Source: Micropterus salmoides (Eukaryota > Chordata > Actinopteri > Centrarchiformes > Centrarchidae). From it: a stretch of 64,000 bases of DNA. Of the stretch, positions 19,975 to 31,168 are shown in pieces (the first letter of the stretch is position 1; each line of letters begins with the position of its first letter). Where the stretch lies: contig NW_024041262.1 of assembly GCF_014851395.1 (NCBI RefSeq), positions 13,723,252-13,787,251 on the forward strand, read 5' to 3'. The translations under genes were made by a program, and so were the position numbers. The notes under the pieces are model-generated. The model did no database searches and was not told the DNA's origin. It saw only the letters and a program-made list of their open reading frames with translations.

Positions 19975-22280
19975 ACTATGACGCTAAGGAGTGCCCAAGC
20001 TCGTCACAACCTGATGCCAACAGATCTTGACTCCAAATGTGATGACTTGGGAGTGAGAACGGGTTGGTTCAAGCTATGAAAGGATGTTAAGTTGCTCTTT
20101 AAGTTTTGTGATAACATTAAAGTGCCTATAATCTATAATCAAATGACTATGTGTAATTATTAAATTAAATATTCTGGTTCACTCTCATGGCCGTCATAAC
20201 ATTATACATTACATTCCCACCACCAAAAGTCTAACAGACAAAGTTAGCGACTAGCTGGTGAACATACTGTTGTGGAGAATTTTAGCAACTAAAAAGACAG
20301 ATATTTCTCTCAGGGGCTTGTGCTGACAAAATGAAGCTAATACAAGAACAGAAATTCAGCAGGTTGCCAGAACCGACTCCAAATGAATGCTAATATGTTG
20401 CTCTGGATCTGCTGGGTGTTTAAATAGGAAACTGTTTACTTACAATCTTGCTTTACAAGAGGATAATAAGTCCATGTTGTGTTTACAGTTTGTTTCCGCT
20501 GTCCCTAGGTGGCCCAAAAATCAATTAATGTGGGTAGATGGATCATCCTGATATATTATTTATTAAGAGTTAATGCTCAAAACATAAGTTAATCTGCTTC
20601 ATCAGGACTGTATAGGTGTACTATGATCATACTTGATTCACCTACAATTGCCTTCAGGTTTTGATTCAACTGAAACTCAGATGTAGCTCAGATGAGAACG
20701 CAAATACATACTCTCACATGAAATAACTCTAGGAAGACTGTGTTCATGTAGAACACCATCACTCATAGTTAGAAGATGACTGAGAAAATAGGTTTTCATG
20801 GTAAATCCACACATGTAAAAGGTGCGGTAAAATGGAAAACTGTTTTTCCCTTGGCATAGTTGAATAACAACAGTTCAGTGCATGTAACTGACATATGTGA
20901 GCCTCAATCTCCATTGTTTCCTCCTTCATATAATCTCACGCACCCAAAATACCCCTGAGAAACGGAAGGTTGTGCAGGGCAGTGTGGTTCACAGAAAGTG
21001 CTTTTAGTTATGAAGATTATGAGGAAATATTTTGTGGTTTTCCCTCTGATGTCCTCTGGCTGCTCTGCCTCAACTCTGTGATTTATGAAGCTTCCTGATG
21101 GACTGATAACATTAACAGATTACTGTATTACTGTTAGCAACAGCTAGCTGCTGTTATCTCTTAACCAGCGGTCCAAAGCTTCTGTGGGAATGTTAGGTGT
21201 AAACACCAACAACCAACCCCGGAGCACCAAGCTTCCAGGACAGAATCAGCAATAGGACAGCTAGCTGCACGGCTAACTTATTAGCTGCTGCTGTTAGCAG
21301 TAGTTAACCAATAACATATAAACTCCGTAAAACAGCCAAAGTGGAGGCAGAGCAGGTGGAGGACATTAGAGGGAAAACAGGGCAATATTGTCTCCATCAA
21401 CTCTGATCCAGTTTCAGTAAAACCAGAGAATAAAGTTGAGTTCTGTACAGTAATGAGTGAGGGCTAGTCTGCATAGCAGGACTTGATTTAGTGGGGGGGG
21501 GGGGGGGGGGGGGGGGCACCTTTAACCTGGGAAACACATGTGTTTCGACATTTCTGTAGACCGGAAACATGCCGCTTGAGAACACACGGTGTTTTTCGCC
21601 ATTTTGTGGCCAACCCGTTGGAGATACATAGACATGTATGCATAGACATGGGTACCAAATTAAAGGTCTGCTCAAGCCAGATCAATTGACGCCCCCCCCA
21701 TCACTGTGGGATGTTCCATTCTTAATCTACACGCCTGTAAAGCATGGGTGTGCTTTTGATGACAGGAATGTTGATGAATACTCACTGTTTTTATTTCAAT
21801 ATTATGTTATTTGGAACTTGGTTGTATGGACAGAAAAAGTGTTTTAAAGATATCTACCAATAAAAGTCCACATTTTAACAGTAAATATTGCCAAAATATG
21901 GACATTCGCCTGGTATATTTTGAAAATGTTGCATGATAACTGTTGTATTTTAGTTTATTTTCATCAGATTTACAGCTACAATTGCATTCCAGGTGTATTA
22001 GAAGATCTTCAGTTGCATTAAAAGCTTCCTTATGATGGTTTTGATGGTTTATTGCATTAAAATATAGCTTTTTTTTTTTACCAGGCGAGGATGAAAATAT
22101 CAGACTTTTTCTTTATTTCATCTCTATGTAGTCTGTAAAAGTAAAATAAATCTATTAATATACAATGGATTTATATTCCTTAGCTTCTGACTCAAAGGAG
22201 ACCAGAATTATGCATTTAGGCCAAATGGTTGAGGAGTTATTCCTGATTCATTTTGGGTATGTAATTTTAGGCATTTTTTC
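19975..22280. other. Intergenic, only a G-tract and low-copy repeat-like sequence
   Basis: No exon is recognised. The patch 21120-21310 is rich in GCTAGCTGCTGTTA-type words, suggesting old repeat DNA, but no boundaries can be drawn. Confidence 0.4.
21493..21516. repeat. G24 homopolymer
   Basis: 24 consecutive G, with a C-run (about 21691-21699) some 170 bp further on. The homopolymer is G-quadruplex prone and likely to be mis-sized in assemblies. Confidence 0.95.
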
Positions 22281-22281
22281 T

Positions 22282-23751
22282 ACACATACTGTACAGTCAA
22301 ACCATTGGTCAGGAGGGGTGTTGACCAATCTGAGCAGAGGGAGGCTTCGGCAGACTAAGCTGGATGCAGCGTGTGGGAGAAGTAGTTAAAGCAAGACAAG
22401 CGAACAAATGCCATAGCGAACTGGATAGCTACACACTGCATGCTGATTTCTATTGGGGCAGATGTCGATCTTAGGAACGTTCTTAAAATCACAACATAGT
22501 CGCTTGGCCCTGCGGGGTTGCTCTTTGCTCCGGTGAACAGAACAGACAGGGAGACAAGCGTTCCGCGAGTAAACGGCAGGTGACGTTGCAGGGGATGCTC
22601 CGCAATGCAAATTCCCTCCAGTTGATGTCCTATTTAGTAAACAGTAGTAGATTGTGGAAACTCAAACAGCGAGGCTCTGTCTCTCTTCCAATGATTTGTT
22701 CTCCGCGCTGCGTGCAAAAAGTTCTAGACAATTCAACTTCGGCAGCGGGTAGGCGTGTGCTTGAGGCGAACACTTCACCTCTGTTATGGCAGGCTAGATG
22801 AACAGACTCAAGATTGGACTCGGGGCAGGTTTAAATCCAGGAACTTAAAGTTTATTGAAAAACGGGTTGTGAGAGCGGAGCAGACCAGCGGGCAGACCAG
22901 GGAATGGAGACCAGCGAGTGGATTTCCAGGCGGGCAGTGAGCTGAGTGAGGCAGGGGCAAAATCTCCAGGCAGGCAGTGATCCTGAGAGACAAGGTAAGT
23001 TGAACTCACAAGAAACAAACAGAATATACAACTTGAGATTTGTAGGCCACAGCACAAATACCACTGAGGTGAGGTGAAGAAACGGGTTGATATACTGCAG
23101 AGTCTTGATTAGTGGAATGTGGATCAGGTGTGCAGGTGGAGGTGGAGCGCCAGGCCCAGAGTGAGAAGCCACGCCCAGACAACACAGAGAGACAGACAGA
23201 CTAACAGGAGACACAGGGAGGGATGAGAACATAAACACAAGGGGTCGGGGAGGAGAACTGCAGACTCATAACAACCTCACTCTAACAGGGACACTTGCTG
23301 CTGAACATAGACTGTTTCTGCTGCTCCCTGATAAAAGAAAAATGTTTCTGCTGATACCTGTTCAGACAAAAAAAACAAAACAAGAAAACAGATAAACTGT
23401 TGCTCAGAAGGTGCCTTTTATGATGTTATGGCTCTAGACTCTTACTTGTTTTAACAAACTAGATAAAAGGTAATGCCCTGGCAGTGGCAAATATCTTTGG
23501 TTTTACATTTGATTTGATTACATTAATGTTTTAGTTGAGATTTATAATAAATATTTTATTGCTACTGTGTAAACGGAATACTGCTGGTAAAAATCACCTT
23601 TCTGTGTGCAAACCACATGTTGTTGCACTTGTATATAGCAGTACATTTAAATTAAAAGTGTGCAATACACTATTTTAGAATTTATTATTCAATTTTGTGC
23701 ATAACTATGCGACTAATCGCAGAAAAAATAAAAATTTTAATTGTTGCCCAA
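22282..23751 (-). mobile_element. hAT-like element, copy 2 (inverted relative to copy 1, contains a solo LTR)
   Basis: ACAGTCAAACCATTGG..AGGAGGGG and GGAGGCTTCGGCAGACTA (22292-22360) are the reverse complement of 9653-9750 in copy 1. TATATAGCAGTACAT..CAATACACTATTTTAGAAT and TTATTCAATTTTGTGCATAAC (23630-23705) are the reverse complement of about 9250-9350. Its outer TAGGG end is missing on the 22282 side. It is longer than copy 1 even after removing the 492-bp LTR, so copy 1 may be an internal deletion derivative. Confidence 0.65.
22782..23273 (-). mobile_element. Solo LTR, Gypsy/Ty3-like, 492 bp with 5-bp target duplication
   Basis: Read on the minus strand it runs from TGTTATGAG to CCATAACA, with TGTTATG/CATAACA as perfect inverted ends. 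ACCTC flanks both sides (22777-22781 and 23274-23278), the 5-bp duplication expected of a retroviral-type integrase. Internally, on the minus strand, a TATA-like GTATATCA lies at about 23088-23095 and an AATAAA at 22851-22856, in promoter-then-polyA order as in an LTR. No primer-binding site, polypurine tract or gag-pol lies next to it, so it is a solo LTR left by recombination. The 128-codon minus-strand open frame inside it is a chance frame. Confidence 0.85.
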
Positions 23752-24050
23752 TTTTTAATGTCACAAATTATGACAAATGCTCATCACAAGTTGTAAGAAC
23801 CCAGAACAATGTCACATTTGAGAAGTTGAAACCAGTTTTCTATCCAAGCGAGTTGTATAGCTACAGTGAATGAGACAGGACAAAATATGTCCTCTGTGAG
23901 ATAGCAGAGAGTTGCCAGTCAAGAAATCAGGTTTCTTTACATTGATATATTAAGAAAATATATTTACTTGATTATTCAGTAAAATCATATGTTATTGTGA
24001 ATATTATTGTTACTCGTTCATTAAATAGCCACATCTGGAATTCAACAGAA

Positions 24051-24620
24051 GTTTAGCTCCTGAACTGAGCTTCTCTGCTGTTAGCATTTTATTGCCAATA
24101 ATATTCATCAGCTGTTTGTCTCAGGAAGGTAAGGACACATTTCTGTCTACCTTGCAAAGTCATAATAGAGCGCTGGAGAATAACTACATTAAATTACAAT
24201 CCAACAACATATTTTTTTTCTTCCAGGGCAGTAAAAGTTTAGCTGGCTGATCTGAGCTTTCATGCTGGAAGCTACATTTTATTGCCAACTAGTGATTGTC
24301 TCAGGAACATAATGACAAAGCCAAAACAGAGTGGAGAGAGAGTCACTAGATTAAATTAATCCAACTACATATTTTACACCACAAGCCAAAGCACAGCGCT
24401 AGAGAATAACTACATGAATTTAATTAATTAATTTTCTACCAGAGCAATAAAAGTTTAGCTGGCTGATGCTTCTATGCTGTAAGCTAACGTTTTATTGCCA
24501 ATTACTGAGCAGCTGATTGTCTCGCTAATATAACTGGGAAAGCTGAAGCAAAGCACTAGAGAATAACAAGGCTACATGTAATTAATCCAACTACATATTT
24601 TACACAACTGACAGGAGAAA
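24051..24620 (+). repeat. Degenerate tandem array, three ~190-215 bp units
   Basis: Units start at about 24051, 24237 and 24453. Each contains, in order, GTTTAGCT(G/C)(G/C)(C/T)TGA, GAGCTT/GCTTC.ATGCTG, (A/G)TTTTATTGCCAA, TGATTGTCTC(A/G), AAAGC.(A/G)AG, TAGAGAATAAC, and TCCAACTACATATTTTACA. It is not a simple satellite: units differ by indels. Class unknown. Confidence 0.75.
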
Positions 24621-25144
24621 CACGCCAGGTGTGTCGGTGATTATGGCCAGCTTCTAGCTATTGCTATCAAACAGCTTTCATTTGCATCACTAAAGTCCAA
24701 CTAACTTAATTACCTGTCCAGCAGAAAACAGACAGCTTCTTCTTTAAAGCATTAATGAGTTGTCAAAAAGCCATTATTCATTTATTTTTTTAATTTCTTT
24801 ATGAATGTTTGTATTTATTTGTTACTGACTTATTGATTCATGAACTAATCATTGCATTATGGATATTTTATGAAATGTTTAAAAGTTCAGTGTGTAATAT
24901 TTAGTTTTTTATTTATTACAGAAATGCAATACAATATACATAATTATGTTTTCAGTGACGTATAAAGACATTACATAATGAACTGTTATATTTTTATTAC
25001 CTTAGAATGAGCCATTTCTATCTACACTGCAAATCCCCCTTACATCGACGTCGCCATGTCTCAAATGGACAAACTACTCTAGTTTTCCATTTAGTTAGTG
25101 TTTCGTCACATTGAATACGAATGTACAAACAGACAGACAGTCAG

Positions 25145-25172
25145 ACACACACACACACACACACACACACAC
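25145..25172. repeat. (AC)n microsatellite
   Basis: Fourteen AC dinucleotides, just left of the L2 tail's ATA repeat. Confidence 0.95.
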
Positions 25173-25204
25173 TTTCCTTTTTAGAGAGATAATAATTAAT
25201 ATTA

Positions 25205-25505
25205 ATAATGATAATAATAATAATAATAATCTTTATTTGTAGAGCACTTTTCAAAAACAAGTTACAAAGTGCTTTAACAAGTGTAAAGACAATAATACCC
25301 AAAAGACAATAATACCCAAAAGACAATAATACCCAAAAGACAATAATACAAAAACAATACAAGATAAAAGCATGAAAACATTGAAAAGACTAAAATACAC
25401 GTTTAAGATAAATATAAAATTAGTAAAATAGAATTAAATAAAAGGGATAAAATAAAGTCAAATAAGATCGGGAAAGTCTCTCCTATAAAAGTATGTTTTA
25501 AGATT
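25205..25505 (-). mobile_element. L2-type LINE 3' tail, 5'-truncated copy
   Basis: (ATA)n then CTTTATTTGTAGAGCACTTTTCAAAAACAAGTTACAAAGTGC is the reverse complement of the 3' end of the LINE at 16004-17099. Homology continues through GATCGGGAAAG..CTCCTATAAAAGTATGTTTTAAGA (matching 16800-16865). A 17-bp GACAATAATACCCAAAA word is repeated about four times at 25289-25345, against roughly two in the 16-17 kb copy. Confidence 0.9.
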
Positions 25506-25818
25506 ATTATAATTTATTATAATAAAATCTATGCAAAATGTATTGCAAAAAGAGGAATTAAGTGTAAATGGGACATAAAGAAGTATACAGTACAGTATAC
25601 AAATATGAAAGAAGACAGAAATAATAAAAACCTTGCCAGAAGTGGTCTATATTATAAAGATATTTAAAGGAGAACCATATGTTGAATGCAGAAAATGTAC
25701 AAAATTAGGTTATTTATTTATTTTTTGCTTGCAGCAAGTGAATACACAGTGAGCCATTTGTTGCAATTTGCAACCCTTACCACTAGATGCCACTAAAACT
25801 TACACACTGAACCTTTAA

Positions 25819-27538
25819 GCCTTCTTAAACATGTTAAGCCTATAGCACGTTCTTTCACAATTATCCAATCAGCAGGGGAGGGTATTGCATTCTCTTAACG
25901 AGGCAGGTCATGCCTCCCAGGACGACCCTGATTGAAATCTGCTCAGAGTGAGAGCTCAACATGTGCCAGCCTTATCACCAGCCCTGTCACTCCATTACAG
26001 AGTGACAGAATCTTATTACATGCCCCTTCTTGGCATCCTAATTGGGTTTTCCCACCAAGACTTTTTCAGACCCCCTGAATTACAATTCTACCACTGTGAA
26101 TATGAAATCACTCGGTGCACATTAGCAAATATGCACCATGGGAGTGGCTGCCGCTGCTTTGAATGAGTAATTGTCTTCAAGGGCTTTCTTTGCTTTAAAT
26201 AGGAGGAATCCTTTCCTTAGTGACTTCAGTGAAGAGTTAGTGAAGCAGACAGAATCATTTATGGTCTGAATCAAACTGCTACATGACTAAAAATGTATGA
26301 GTATGTCTGTGTCACTTGTGGAAAGCATGCTTGTCTAATAAATATTTGATTGATATTTTAATAAGTGAAAAGTACTACTTTGGGTAAGACATTCCTGCTT
26401 AAATGTGTGACTTCATCTGTGTACGAATAGCACTAGACAAAAAGGATGACATATATTTTAGGTTAAATCTTAAATGTATTGTCTGAGCTTCAGTGAAGAT
26501 TAAAGAAATTAAGAATATCCTTTTAATTCCTACAAAAGCAACTGTAACCTCTAATTTATTTAAGGTGCATATTTTTCTTTATTCATTCAAATAAAATTGC
26601 ACTTTCCCCACACACCAGCTCTGCTACAAACCCTTGATTCAGGTAAGACCTTCAGTCAGTGACAAAGCCATCCTTTTCTTGTCTTTGATATGTGGAATAA
26701 ATGCAGCTTGACAACCCCGGCCAACTAAAACTAAAATCTTTGATCTTCCAAAAGGCATTGCATTGCTCACACATTTTGTCTTCGTCATTTAATTTAGATC
26801 CCCACTCTGGATTACCTAAGTAATACAGTCAATAAATACCATGTGGGATAATTTAGTAATCTTCAAAGAGTGGCTCCAGAATGAAGACTTCGCGTCCCAG
26901 GAAATTTACATATTTTCAGAAGATTTACATATTTCCTGGGACACGATGATGTTTCAGCTACTCTTCTTGATTTCCATCCTCACAACTTTTAGATAGGAAG
27001 GATTTGTCTAGATTGCAACACATGAGATGTCAGCTAATCATTGTCTGGTTCAAGTGGAAGGCTAAAAGTGTAATACTTTCCAGCACACGAAGAGGCGACA
27101 CGAACTGTAAGACAAGCACACAAACATCTGAAAATAAGAAGCATCCAAACACTGAAAATACTACAGGAAACACTTGATTTTCAAACTTCTGCCTCCAACT
27201 TCCATTCTCCCTCAGATTTATCAACACACAGCATGTTGGTACCCAATTCAATTGGCTTTAATATTCTCTACCCGACCAGCATTTCCGAGCTTTGTTCAGG
27301 TGTATCCTATCAAATTAAACTGCTTCCAACACAAATAAATTTGATTAGCTGTGCACATACTTATTCAGCGCAGCGCTGTGACAGCAGATTGAGCGGTGGA
27401 CGTTTCATGCACACTAAATTTGATAAATAATTCAAACTCTTATTATACCCAGATGCTAAGAAGCAATTCCCAGAAGAGCTGAGACGAGCCAACGTTGGCT
27501 GCTAGATTGACTCTCTGAAGTGTGGAGGCTGCAACTAA
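25819..27538. other. Intergenic, nothing recognised
   Basis: No supported exon or transposon terminus. The segments TCCCAGGAAATTTACATATTTTC (26895) and GATTTACATATTTCCTGGGA (26922) form an imperfect local inverted repeat. Confidence 0.4.
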
Positions 27539-27945
27539 GGCTACGTTCACACTGCAGGCCTTAATGCTCAATTCTGATTTATTGCCCAGATACAATTTTT
27601 TTGATTGACTGTTCACATCATTTTTTAAATGTGGCCCATATCACACTCCAGTGTGAACTGGCCACGGCCTGAAAATGACCCACATGCACAAAAGAAAAAT
27701 ATATAATGATAACAAGGACGAGGAGGAGAAAGATAAAGAGAGCCAGATTTTTAATTATGGCTTTTTGTGGAGCAATGGCTGCTACCTTTGTGTGTTTAGA
27801 TGCTGCTCCCGCTAGAGCAAAATTGTGACAACAGTCGCTCTAGAGTGACATCAGAGCAGCGTGATGTCCGATGTGATTTTCCAGACCTTGGTCACATTTT
27901 AAAAAATCTGACCTGTATCTGATTTGGACAACATATGAAAGTCTG
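27539..27945 (+). mobile_element. MITE-like fragment with GGCTACGTTCACACTGCAGG end
   Basis: The left end AGGCTACGTTCACACTGCAGG and internal TTCACATCATTTTT, CCCATATCACACTCCAGTGTGAAC and ATGTCCGATGTGATTT follow a well-known teleost DNA-element pattern. The right TIR is not visible, so the copy is probably truncated. Confidence 0.55.
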
Positions 27946-28760
27946 GGGGGTCCTCCCTTAAACTACATTCTGGTGATTTTTCTGCTCCAATTTCTGTCTT
28001 TCTTGCATCAATTTATGGTGGAAATGTTTTCATTTATGCAAAGGGAAACACAAAATTCAGGTGGCAGGTGACAATACAATAAAACTCAACAGAACTTAAG
28101 TCAGTGCAGCTCTCAGTCCATTTGTTATATGTATGGATACATGTTTGGTTGCTTTTATTTTATTATATTTTCCTGTGTTTATATCTGTGGGTATATGCTC
28201 ATTTATAGCCTAGTCATTTAGGCAACATCTACATAGTTATTTAATTTATTACAGCCGATGAATGTAGAAAGTTAAGTGGGCAGTATATAGCAAATATATT
28301 AAATATCATGAAATAATTTAGGTTTATAGTTTAGGCTTTGCCTTGGTGCCTAGACCTGCCAAAAAATGTCTGTTGTTGAAAACCACTACAGACCTCGGAA
28401 TCAGCTGCCCTGCCAATCTCCCGCTTCTCTCTCTCCTAAAATATCTTCAATAACCATCTGGTCAATGAAAGATTTGCGGGTAAAACAGCATTAATAGGGA
28501 CACTATGACATTTAGTTTTCTCTTACAACAACATTATGTGGGGACAGATATTGTTTTGAAATAGGCTACTAGATAGGCAATATTAATTGCGTTCACGTTA
28601 TCAACACTAGTTTTTACCTCAAGTAAATGTAACTTAAGTTCAACAAGTAACAGTCACTAACAACAACTTACAGTTTCACTCTGTATCACTCACTATGTTG
28701 AATCAATCTTCCTTCACCATGTCTGTGTGTTCCTGTGTGTTTCTCGCTCTGTGTAGTAAC
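27946..28760. other. Intergenic, nothing recognised
   Basis: AT-rich spacer between two MITE-like elements. Confidence 0.4.
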
Positions 28761-28761
28761 A

Positions 28762-29202
28762 GTGCGTTCCATTTGACATGGAAAGTCGGAATTTCCGAAT
28801 TAAAAGGGAACGCCCCCTTAAGTCAGATTTCCGACTTGGAAAGTCGGGAGAACCGCACCACCCCGACTTCGTGATCCAAGGTGACTACTCTGAGTATCAA
28901 CAGTTAGTGAAAGCTAGTTTATACTGTTTATTAGCACTTCTGTGTACTTGTGCCTCATATACATTTTCGTACACAAAGTGCTGTCCAACTGCTTTCTGTG
29001 GACGTGTTGCTACTGTGTTTAGTATGACTAAGTGTTTAGTATGGTTTTTTTTATCAATAGGTGTAACAGTAGCTATCCTGGCTAGTTGTAAACAATGGCT
29101 GGCCGAGCGAGGCTTTTCCGACTTGTTAACTGGAACACTGTCAACTCGGGTGTGACGTCACTCCCAGCTCCGACCTCCGACTTCCGAGGTAAATGAACGC
29201 AT
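28762..29202. mobile_element. ~440-bp MITE with TGCGTTC..AAGTCGGA ends and a 125-codon open frame
   Basis: The left end GTGCGTTCCATTTGACATGG, then AAGTCGGA, pairs with the reverse-complemented right end ATGCGTTCATTTACCTCGG, then AAGTCGGA. Subterminal TCCGACTT words repeat in both orientations. The frame 28778-29155 spans nearly the whole element but begins and ends within the inverted repeats and resembles no transposase, so I treat it as incidental. Confidence 0.65.
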
Positions 29203-30390
29203 CATAACATTGCTCGGCAGTTCGGGAGCTCAGCAGAGCAGCGACAAAAGGCAGCCTCCCTCAGGGTCCTAGTGCCCGACCTCAACAGGGATTTAAATGT
29301 TGAAGCAGATGAAACAACCAGAAGAATATTTTAAACCAATAAATTCAAATTATATTTGTATATTTCTACAGTATTTATCGATATTTTTTATTCTATTTGT
29401 TGAGTACATGTCTGCACTGTAAAAAAAATAATCTTATTATTATTTGAGGGTTGGCTACAGCACCCCTAAAATAGACCTAACAACTTCCATGCTTTAAGCT
29501 AACTCTTCCAACCCTTTATCCATGAATTTACTTTTAGCTAACTGTTGAAGGATTTAGTGAGCTCTGTAATGCAACATCATGTAGAAGTAGACCCCCTGCG
29601 GTACAAATACTGGTTGAGAATCACTGACAAATGTTGTATTAGAAAGAATATGAAAGTAAAGAAAACAACCAACAAAGTAGAATTTAGGTCAAACTGTTAT
29701 TTCTGAGGATTTTTGGACAAAATACACGTGTTTGACTGCCAAACTGGAAACTCTGAACAGATTTGTTATCAGTACAGCAGAATAATGACCAATAAAATGC
29801 TGTCTCGCACATTCGCCAGTTTCAAGAAAAAAACAGCAGCTGAGCAAACAAGCTCTCCAATCTGGCAAACACACCAATGTTGAGTGCACATGTCCCAGAC
29901 TGGCCACAATTCTAGTCTGTCTTCTGGGAAAATGATGTAGTGCTAGCCAGGACGCAAGTTGTGCCGAAGCGGCATCTGTGCGCTGAACCTTCTTTCTTTC
30001 CCATCTCCTGCCAGGCTGATTTACAGTCTCTGGGTGAGGTTAATCACTGCAAGGGTGGGGACAAATTGGGCCGACCTTTCCTAGTCTTACTTGACAAACC
30101 AGATTATTCACTTACCAGGGTAATAGTTGGTGGTACAGCAGTGAAACTGCAAAGCCAGACAGATTTGTGGTCTTTATACATAAAACAAAAAGAATAATCT
30201 TCTCTTTTATTTGGTCAGCAGGTTGGTTTGAAGGTTAGATGTTAAGTTATGGGACATCAAAGGGTAAAAGGGAAAAAATGTATGCCTGATGTACTATTTC
30301 TCCTTTTTACTCATAATAAATAGACATTGAAAAAAGTGTATGTGCACTCATTTTGAGCCTTTACCTAATGTCTGTTACACAGCAATCACA
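29203..30390. other. Intergenic, nothing recognised
   Basis: No exon or mobile-element boundary can be supported. The sequence immediately after the MITE (29214-29290) is briefly GC-rich. Confidence 0.4.
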
Positions 30391-31168
30391 GTGACTTCAG
30401 TGTACATGCTCAGATCTGTACCAAACTTTACATGTTTATGGCGTGGCGGTGGTGGGGCGGTGAAGTTCCACGCCTCGCTGTGACACAGGAAGTTGTTGTA
30501 ACTTGACTATACATGCTCAGATCTGTATGAAATTTTACACGTTTAATAAGAGTCCTGCCATGAACATGTTTACAAGCCCATATTCACTCATAGTCGTAGC
30601 GCCGCCTTCTGGCAAAAGGAAATGACCTTCAACGAAGCAGCCCCCGCCGCACGTTTCACCTACATATACAGAGTTTCTGTATCATGTCCAGACGTACCAA
30701 AAAGCCTCTTGGAGTGATGCCAGGAAGTTAGCTATTTTGAATTTTATGGTAATTTTTGGATGACACACTCCATATTTTAATGAACTCCCCCTACAGAATT
30801 AGTCTGACTGCCTTGAGATTGTCCATGTGTAGTCTAATCCTACTGACGATTAAAAGTTGTACAAAGTTTTTGTAAAACGGCGTACCCGTGGTGTGGCCTG
30901 TGTCTGTACCAAACTTTACGTGTTTGATAACAGTCACGCCCCGAACACATCTACATGCCAATATTCACTTATAGTCATTACGCCAAGTGCTATGTAGTGC
31001 CAGAAAGGGGACACAGGAAGTGATGAATAATATCTTTGTGCAGCATCTGAAGCACGTGGGAAATTCACAGCCACACCAGCAGAGCTCCAGAATCTGCAAC
31101 GCAGCCACCTCACACCTCTATGCACTACACATGTGAGGGCCCGCCCAACGCTGCTTGCAGCTTTAATT
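30391..31168 (-). repeat. Composite element, copy A (inverted, decayed, no insert)
   Basis: Read on the minus strand it starts with TTAAAGCTGCAAGCAGCGTT (at 31168) and GGGCGGGC, followed by the same head as copies B and C, then about 1.5 of the ~468-bp units. Shared words include the complement of GAGCATGTACACTGAAGT, AAACGTGCGGCGGGGGCTGC and CCAAGAGGC. It lacks the ~0.75-kb insert found in B and C and is clearly older. Its far end near 30391 is not sharply defined. Confidence 0.8.

Larger units (their letters stand above)
24879..25818. mobile_element. TIR element (TTAAAGGTTCAGTGTGTA family) interrupted by an L2 tail
   Basis: The left end TTAAAAGTTCAGTGTGTAAT and the reverse-complemented right end TTAAAGGTTCAGTGTGTAAG are inverted repeats about 940 bp apart. 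Interior landmarks of this abundant teleost repeat are present (CCTTAGAATGAGCCATTTCTAT on the left; CACTAGATGCCACTAAAA on the right). The centre (about 25145-25505) is replaced by a CA tract and a minus-strand L2 tail. Confidence 0.75.

Noticed and set aside
22852..23238. 128-codon minus-strand frame as a gene
   Set aside because: It lies wholly within the solo LTR and has no domain.
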